Below are positions 5,842 through 10,191 of a stretch of DNA of 10,191 bases, one piece after another (the stretch's first letter is position 1; each line of letters opens with the position of its first letter). A program made the translations under genes and the position numbers. The DNA comes from Mucinivorans sp036654415 (GTDB taxonomy: Bacteria; Bacteroidota; Bacteroidia; Bacteroidales; Rikenellaceae), in NCBI GenBank assembly GCA_036654415.1, contig JAVVSB010000051.1:1-10191 (forward strand), given 5' to 3'. A model generated the notes under the pieces. The model was not told the DNA's origin. It searched no databases and was given only the letters and a program-made list of their open reading frames with translations.

Positions 5842-6774
5842 CTACTGGAGCACCTCTGTGCGGCCAAAGAAAAAGCGCGAGATGCGGAGTCTGTCGCACA
5901 CCCACCCAATCAGTAGGCACCCACCCAGAGTTAAACCCAAGGCCAGAACCATAAAGCAGAGCCCCGTGGGGTCGAAGCAGAGTAGCGGAATTAGCCCCTT
6001 GGCCAGAATGGTAAATATGGGCGAAAAGAGCAGCACCACCAACGTGTTGCGCCCCAGGAACTCTATGGGGCGGCGCAGTGTCTGGCCCAAAAGGGTGTAG
6101 AGCCACAGCAACACGCTTATAACAAGATAGACAATCAACACCCCCGCAAGGGTTGCCCTATCTAGGTTCTGCCCCCATGTGCAGAGCAGTACCAGCGGAA
6201 CCAAAGCCAGGGGAGAGGGGCGAAAAAAAGATAAAAACGCCACCCCATTTTGGCGCAGCAGCAAACCAAAGGTAAAGTACATGGCGTTGGGCCACGAAAT
6301 AACCCCAAAGCTCAGGGCATAGAACCCCAAAGCCAACACCAGCAGCCGCACTATGGGACTCTGGGCCGACAGAAGCTTATAAACACTAAAATAGAGCGCG
6401 CTACAAACTATCAATGTGTGCAGATACCAGTAGGGGCCCAGCGGCCCCAGCAGGGTCTTCTCCAGCAGCAGAGCCACACTCAGGTGGTCAATGGCCTCGC
6501 TCACAGGCAGTACCGAACAGGCGGCCACATAGCCCATCTCCATGATGGCATAGGGGATAAAAATCCACATCAGCCCACGAAAAAAAGGGCCCGCCCCACG
6601 ATTGATATTGGTCAGGTAGCCCGAGATGATTAAAAAGGCTGGCATATGGAAGGTGTAGACTATCCGCTTGAGGTAGGGGTGGAGCTCGCTAAAGTAGGCA
6701 AGGTGAAAAACCACCATCAAGACAATAAAAACAGCCTTCAAAAAGTCCAGCTCGCGTATTCGATTGGCCATCAT
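5842..6774 (-). CDS. Acyltransferase 3 family integral membrane protein
   Basis: This 310-residue polytopic protein has about ten hydrophobic segments and matches the acyltransferase-3 (OafA/WecH-like) family, which transfers acetyl or other acyl groups to sugars and envelope glycans at the cytoplasmic membrane. The family's first-helix signature is present: R7, D10, K13 and the catalytic-type H24 (RELDFLKAVFIVLMVVFH). It is followed by FHMPAFLIISGYL (42-54), the usual re-entrant motif, and WYLHTL (116-121). Length fits the short form without an extra SGNH domain. The acceptor cannot be told: no polysaccharide or LPS genes are adjacent. It starts with two consecutive ATG codons. The gene is divergent from the EEP gene and is probably monocistronic, with the hairpin at 5731-5761 as candidate terminator. 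Confidence in the family is high, in the substrate low. Confidence 0.88.
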   Translation of the reverse strand: MMANRIRELDFLKAVFIVLMVVFHLAYFSELHPYLKRIVYTFHMPAFLIISGYLTNINRGAGPFFRGLMWIFIPYAIMEMGYVAACSVLPVSEAIDHLSVALLLEKTLLGPLGPYWYLHTLIVCSALYFSVYKLLSAQSPIVRLLVLALGFYALSFGVISWPNAMYFTFGLLLRQNGVAFLSFFRPSPLALVPLVLLCTWGQNLDRATLAGVLIVYLVISVLLWLYTLLGQTLRRPIEFLGRNTLVVLLFSPIFTILAKGLIPLLCFDPTGLCFMVLALGLTLGGCLLIGWVCDRLRISRFFFGRTEVLQ

Positions 6775-6789
6775 AAATAATTCTAAGGT

Positions 6790-6821
6790 GATAAAAGTAG
6801 CTATTTTTTTCTACTTTTGTC
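6790..6821. promoter_or_regulatory. Inverted repeat with possible divergent promoter elements
   Basis: GATAAAAGTAG (6790-6800) and CTACTTTTGTC (6811-6821) are inverted copies with one mismatch and a ten-base T-rich centre. The right arm contains TACTTTTG (6812-6819), an exact TAnnTTTG -7 match for the plus-strand EEP gene, giving a leader of about 100 bases. The left arm read on the minus strand contains TACTTTTA, one base off, only about 18 bases before the acyltransferase ATG. The symmetry could reflect paired divergent promoters or an operator. No clear -33 element was found for either. Confidence 0.4.
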
Positions 6822-6850
6822 TTATTACTATTTAGAATCTGCCTAAATTT

Positions 6851-6885
6851 ATCTCTATCATACAATAAAATTGTAGGAAAGAGAT
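6851..6885. other. Imperfect 16-bp inverted repeat in the EEP gene leader
   Basis: ATCTCTATCATACAAT (6851-6866) pairs with ATTGTAGGAAAGAGAT (6870-6885) at 14 of 16 positions around a three-base AAA loop. It ends about 41 bases before the ATG of the plus-strand gene and would lie in its 5' leader if the promoter at 6812-6819 is used. It may be an RNA hairpin or a dimeric-regulator operator. No strong U-run follows, so it is unlikely to be an intrinsic terminator. Confidence 0.45.
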
Positions 6886-6926
6886 TAAAAACAGCCTCTT
6901 AGAAAAATTCTTTTTCACCGAAAAAA

Positions 6927-7799
6927 ATGTCAAAAATAGCTATTCTCTTACTTTTTTTTAGCCTACTCCCCGCTCGAGGTCAGGGGCTACGGATTGGGTT
7001 TTGGAATGTGGAGAATTTGATGGACACCATCAATTGCCGCGGTACAAATGACGGGGAGTTCACCCCCGAGGGGTCGGCCCACTGGACCGCGGCCAAATAC
7101 GAGGCTAAGGTGGCTCAGCTCAGACACTTTATCGCCCTGCTCAAACCTGATATTTTGGGCCTTGGCGAGGTTGAAAACCGAGAGGTGCTGGAGGATATAA
7201 CCCGCGGAACAGACTATAAAATAGTCCACTACGAGGGGCCCGACTATCGTGGCATTGAGGTGGCTCTGATTTATCGCGACACCCTTACCCTGCTTAGCAG
7301 TGAGCCCATCCCCGCCTCCACGGCGCGTCGCACGCGTGAGCTGCTACGTGCGGAGTTCGGACTGGGGTCCAACTCTTTGGTGCTCTATGTGGCCCACCTG
7401 CCCTCGCGTCGGGGCAACGACCCACGCAATGAGGTGGCACGGGGGCAAATCGGGACTCAGATAGATAGCCTCTGCCTGACAGAGTTGCCTAAGGCGGTGG
7501 TTGTCATGGGCGATATGAATAGTAATCCACTGGCTCTAAACTCGGTCTACAACGCCTCTTTGGCCCCTTATAAGCGTGGGTTGGGCTCTTATGCCTATGG
7601 TGATGTGTGGCAGATGTACGACCAGATTTTGCTGGGCGGGGCTGTGGCGGCGGGGGTGGAGGCCCAGGTGTTTGCTCCTGATGAGCTCATCACCACCAAG
7701 GGTCGGTACAAGGGTTACCCCCGCAAGGGGCACCCTTCGGACCATTTTCCTGTCTATGTAGATTTGGTCTTTGGTGGGGCTGGGGGCCGTGGGAGGTGA
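6927..7799 (+). CDS. Secreted endonuclease/exonuclease/phosphatase (EEP) family protein
   Basis: This 290-residue protein has an N-terminal signal peptide (hydrophobic residues 4-15, likely cleavage around residues 17-20) and a complete Mg2+-dependent EEP (DNase I/exonuclease III-like) domain. Catalytic signatures appear in order: FWNVENL with N27, GEVEN with metal-ligand E81, DYRGIEVALIYR (106-117), HLPSRRG with H157, GDMNSNP with D196 and N198, and SDHFPVYV with D272-H273. Together these are the residues needed for phosphodiester or phosphomonoester hydrolysis. Secretion suggests degradation of extracellular DNA or other phosphate esters outside the cytoplasm, probably in the periplasm. The exact substrate cannot be read from sequence, as EEP proteins include nucleases, sphingomyelinases and inositol phosphatases. 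The C-terminus ends in a Gly/Arg-rich tail (GGAGGRGR). It is the only plus-strand gene in the window and is alone in its transcription unit. Confidence 0.9.
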   Translation: MSKIAILLLFFSLLPARGQGLRIGFWNVENLMDTINCRGTNDGEFTPEGSAHWTAAKYEAKVAQLRHFIALLKPDILGLGEVENREVLEDITRGTDYKIVHYEGPDYRGIEVALIYRDTLTLLSSEPIPASTARRTRELLRAEFGLGSNSLVLYVAHLPSRRGNDPRNEVARGQIGTQIDSLCLTELPKAVVVMGDMNSNPLALNSVYNASLAPYKRGLGSYAYGDVWQMYDQILLGGAVAAGVEAQVFAPDELITTKGRYKGYPRKGHPSDHFPVYVDLVFGGAGGRGR

Positions 7800-7807
7800 A
7801 ACTTCCC
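7791..7807 (+). other. Small stem-loop across the EEP stop codon
   Basis: GGGAGG (7791-7796) pairs with CTTCCC (7802-7807) with one G-U pair; the loop holds the TGA stop. A pyrimidine-rich stretch ending in TCTTTTTG follows about 15 bases later. As terminators go it is weak. The 7800-7871 gap separates converging genes and shows no better hairpin for either; it also carries AAACAGCTTCT at 7840-7850. Confidence 0.3.
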
Positions 7808-7871
7808 CGCTCATATATCTTCTATCTCTTTTTGTTACAAAACAGCTTCTCAGCTCTCCCCACAAAAAAAG

Positions 7872-9305
7872 CTACTCTGCGGGCTCGTACTCCATCGCCT
7901 GGTTCCAGGTGATTTTTGGGGTGCGCCCCCACCAAGGGCCAGAGTCCAAATTACAAAAGTCGCCATCGGAGGCCATCTGCTGCCTTATGGCGTGGCGCAT
8001 CTGGGCCAGGCGCACTCGACATGCAGGGCTACGCAGCAGGTTGTTCATCTCCCAAGGGTCTTTCTCGATATTGAAAAGCTGCTCAGTGACCACCCCACCA
8101 ACATTGAAAATAAGATACTTCCACCCCTGGTGGATATAGGCGCGCTGGATGGAGGAGTAGCCCAGCAGGAGCCCCTGCCGCTCTTTTTTGCCAACCATCG
8201 ACACCCCCCGTGCGCTGCGCGGAGGCTCCAACCCCAACAACGAACCTATCGTGGGCATCAGGTCGCCTAGGTAACAGAGCCGCCCATCACGCCCCCCACC
8301 ACGCAGCCCTGGAGCCACAATGGCCAGCGGCACACGCATGGAGTGGTCATAGACAGACTGCTTGCCCAGCAAGCCGTGTTGCCCAAGGGCCAGGCCGTTG
8401 TCCGAGGCAAAAACCAAAATGGTATTCTCGGCCAACCCCTCGCGCCTGAGCTCCGCCACTATACGTCCCACCTGCACATCGAGCTCGGCAACCATGCCAT
8501 AGTAGTTGGCTATCTCCTCTTGCACAACCTTAGCCGCACGCGGGGTGGGCACCAGTAGCTCATCACGCACCGTGAGGTCGCCATTGTCAAAGAGTGGCTC
8601 CGAACGGAAGTTGGGCGGCAGGGTTATACTCGACCCCGAAAAGGTGGCCCCATAAGCTGGATGCTCCGTGCGTGGGTCATGGGGCGAGGTGAAGGCCACA
8701 TAGAGCAGAAAAGGCTCCTCTTGCCGACGATTTTTAAGGAAATCCAGAGCCGCATCGGCATACATCTCCGAGGAGAATTTGGTGCCCACAAAGGGCTTGG
8801 AGCCATAGAGCCCCGAGCTGTCGTAGTGCACCAGGCGCGGGGCTGTGTGGCCACCGTGCTCGTAGGGGTGCATACCCCCAAAATAGATATTGTCGCCGCT
8901 GGCGAAGGTGCGGTTAAAGGAGGCGAAGTCTGAGTGCCATTTGCCCGTGGCAAAGGTCTGGTAGCCCGCCTGTGAGAGCCACTGCCCCAGGGTGGTGTGG
9001 CGAGGGTCGATATGGTGACCATCGGCTGGTATCTGATAGACACCCCGCGAGGTGAGCAACATGGCCCGCGATGGCATAGAGAGGGCTCCCCCCAACGACC
9101 CATTGGTGTAGCACGAGGTGAAGTTGACCCCACGGGCAAAGATACTATCAATGTTGGGGGTCGAGAGCTCGCTGTTGCCCATGACCGACAGGGCCCTCTG
9201 CTGCAAATCGTCGGCCAACAGCACCACCACATTGGGACGCTGCTGCTGGGCCACGGCCGTGGCCACAGAGCCAACCGTGGCCAGGGCTGTAAAGAGCCGG
9301 CGCAC
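7872..9305 (-). CDS. Secreted type I sulfatase, serine-type formylglycine site
   Basis: This 477-residue arylsulfatase-superfamily (S1) enzyme hydrolyses sulfate esters, most likely on glycans, in the periplasm. A signal peptide covers residues 1-19 (cleavage near AVA-QQQ). Calcium ligands D32-D33 lie in LLADDLQQRAL. The modification motif is S76-M-P-S-R80, with Ser76 as formylglycine precursor; this serine form relies on a radical-SAM anaerobic sulfatase-maturating enzyme, not found here. TGKWH (120-124), SPHDP (207-211), FASDNGLALGQHG (299-311) and K315 supply the remaining metal and sulfate contacts; the C-terminal region LFNIEKDPWEMNNL (410-423) is also typical. SMPSRAML together with FGGMHPYEHGGH resembles subfamilies acting on host glycans, but the specific sulfate linkage is unresolved. 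The start is GTG, overlapping the gcvT stop by one base; the next in-frame codon upstream that matters is a TAA stop 15 bases away, so no earlier start exists. Probably translationally coupled to gcvT. Confidence 0.92.
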   Translation of the reverse strand: MRRLFTALATVGSVATAVAQQQRPNVVVLLADDLQQRALSVMGNSELSTPNIDSIFARGVNFTSCYTNGSLGGALSMPSRAMLLTSRGVYQIPADGHHIDPRHTTLGQWLSQAGYQTFATGKWHSDFASFNRTFASGDNIYFGGMHPYEHGGHTAPRLVHYDSSGLYGSKPFVGTKFSSEMYADAALDFLKNRRQEEPFLLYVAFTSPHDPRTEHPAYGATFSGSSITLPPNFRSEPLFDNGDLTVRDELLVPTPRAAKVVQEEIANYYGMVAELDVQVGRIVAELRREGLAENTILVFASDNGLALGQHGLLGKQSVYDHSMRVPLAIVAPGLRGGGRDGRLCYLGDLMPTIGSLLGLEPPRSARGVSMVGKKERQGLLLGYSSIQRAYIHQGWKYLIFNVGGVVTEQLFNIEKDPWEMNNLLRSPACRVRLAQMRHAIRQQMASDGDFCNLDSGPWWGRTPKITWNQAMEYEPAE

Positions 9306-10191
9306 TATTTCTGAACCTTATAGAAGGGCATCTTAACCACCTGGGCACGAAGAGCTTTATCGCGCACAATGACAAAAATCTCGCTACCCACCTTGTTGTG
9401 TCCTGTGGCCACATAGCCCATGCCGATGGCCTTTTTGAGCGATGGCCCTTGGGTGCCGCTGGTCACCGAGCCGATAATGTTGCCACTCTGGTCGGCAATG
9501 GAGTAGCCGTGGCGAGCAATGCCGCGGTCCACCATCTCGAAGCCAACCAATTTACGGCTTACGCCCTCGGCCTTGAGGCTCTCCATGGCCGCACGGTCGA
9601 CAAAATCTTTGCCCTCCACAAATTTGGTTATCCACCCCAAGCCAGCCTCTAGGGGCGAGGTGCTATCGTCTATGTCGTTGCCATAGAGGCAAAAACCCAT
9701 CTCCAGGCGCAGGGTGTCGCGTGCCCCCAACCCTATATTCTTCATGCCATACTTCTGCCCCACACTCCACAGAGCCTTCCACAACTTAGGTGCATCTTGG
9801 TTGGCCACATAAATTTCACATCCGCCCGAACCTGTGTAGCCCGTGATGGAGAGTATAGCATCCTTAATGCCTGCCACCTCAGTCTTGCAAAAGGTGTAGT
9901 ACTCCATCTGCTCCACACTCTTCTCAGGGCAGAGCTCCTGCACCAACTTCATGGCTAAGGGGCCTTGGACAGCCAACTGGGCAATCTCGTCGGAGGCGTT
10001 GTAGAGCTCACGCGAGGGGGTGATGTCAAACTGGGGTGCATAGTGGCACAGGTGGGCGTAATCTTTGTCTACATTGCTGGCGTTGACCACCAAAAGATAG
10101 GTCATAGCATCCACCCGATAGATGAGTAGGTCGTCCACAATGCCACCCTTACCGTTGGGCAGGCAGCTATACTGCACCTTACCGTCCCATA
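9305..10191 (-). CDS. gcvT: Glycine cleavage system T protein (aminomethyltransferase), 5' end outside window
   Basis: The visible 294 residues are the central and C-terminal parts of GcvT, which takes the aminomethyl group from lipoyl-GcvH and transfers the methylene unit to tetrahydrofolate, releasing ammonia. Numbered from the GTG codon at 10177, recognisable segments are YSCLPNGKGGIVDDLLIYR (3-21), LLVVNASNVDKD (28-39, with the conserved Asp), ITGYTGSGGCEIYV (111-124), GARDTLRLEMG (151-161), PLEAGLGWITKFV (175-187) and VTSGTQGPSLKKAIGMGYV (238-256). The frame runs open through W-D-G-K before the GTG to the window edge, so the gene is partial and roughly 65-70 N-terminal residues are missing; the GTG at 10177 is an internal valine, not a start. 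The TAG stop shares its last base with the GTG start of the sulfatase. Confidence 0.95.
   Translation of the reverse strand, partial: WDGKVQYSCLPNGKGGIVDDLLIYRVDAMTYLLVVNASNVDKDYAHLCHYAPQFDITPSRELYNASDEIAQLAVQGPLAMKLVQELCPEKSVEQMEYYTFCKTEVAGIKDAILSITGYTGSGGCEIYVANQDAPKLWKALWSVGQKYGMKNIGLGARDTLRLEMGFCLYGNDIDDSTSPLEAGLGWITKFVEGKDFVDRAAMESLKAEGVSRKLVGFEMVDRGIARHGYSIADQSGNIIGSVTSGTQGPSLKKAIGMGYVATGHNKVGSEIFVIVRDKALRAQVVKMPFYKVQK

Noticed and set aside
5842..7799. Acyltransferase plus EEP gene as a defence or secretion system
   Set aside because: The genes are divergent, each matches a broad housekeeping family, and no third component is present.
8624..9274. 216-residue minus-strand open frame inside the sulfatase
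   Set aside because: It is a +1 shadow of the sulfatase, Pro/Arg/Ser-rich with no domain, while the sulfatase frame has signal peptide and catalytic motifs.
10175..10177. Start codon of gcvT at 10177
   Set aside because: The codon is GTG and the frame remains open upstream with residues W-D-G-K to the window edge; GcvT normally has about 65-70 more N-terminal residues.

Overview
The window looks like a chromosomal segment from a member of the Bacteroidota, most likely Bacteroidales. The evidence is the mix of genes (a lipoprotein GH109-type glycosidase, a serine-type sulfatase, a biotin-dependent decarboxylase/carboxylase pair), start codons preceded by A/T-rich sequence rather than strong Shine-Dalgarno sites, and several matches to the Bacteroidetes -7 promoter element TAnnTTTG. 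A gut Rikenellaceae/Alistipes-like source is possible, but that is only an impression. No phage, IS transposase, tRNA, rRNA or CRISPR array is seen.

Layout. 1-182: intergenic, with an inverted repeat and a strong bidirectional terminator. 183-1874 (minus): a two-gene unit, a 94-residue conserved-looking unknown protein followed 6 bp later by a GH109-type Gfo/Idh/MocA lipoprotein. 1875-2253: intergenic with a promoter candidate, two stem-loops and a dispersed repeat. 2254-3270 (minus): branched-chain aminotransferase ilvE. 3271-3756: intergenic with a second copy of the dispersed repeat, a strong terminator, and two identical 38-bp direct repeats flanking a hairpin. 3757-5653 (minus): carboxyltransferase subunit followed by a small biotin carrier protein. 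5654-5841: a good promoter with a hairpin just downstream of it. 5842-6774 (minus): membrane acyltransferase. 6775-6926: divergent intergenic region with two inverted repeats. 6927-7799 (plus): secreted endonuclease/exonuclease/phosphatase-family protein. 7800-7871: short convergent gap. 7872-10191 (minus): gcvT, cut by the window edge, overlapped by one base by a GTG-started secreted sulfatase.

How it works together. Most genes are housekeeping metabolism: ilvE for Val/Leu/Ile, the carboxyltransferase/biotin-carrier pair for propionyl- or methylmalonyl-CoA chemistry, gcvT for glycine cleavage and one-carbon units. Interspersed are three exported proteins: the GH109-like enzyme, the sulfatase and the EEP protein. 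The first two fit host-glycan (mucin or glycosaminoglycan) use, but they are not in one locus and no SusC/SusD pair is visible. I see no convincing new multi-gene system. The most interesting material is non-coding: the 38-bp direct repeat pair, the hairpin between promoter and start of the carboxyltransferase gene, and a recurring intergenic motif AAACAGCTTCT.
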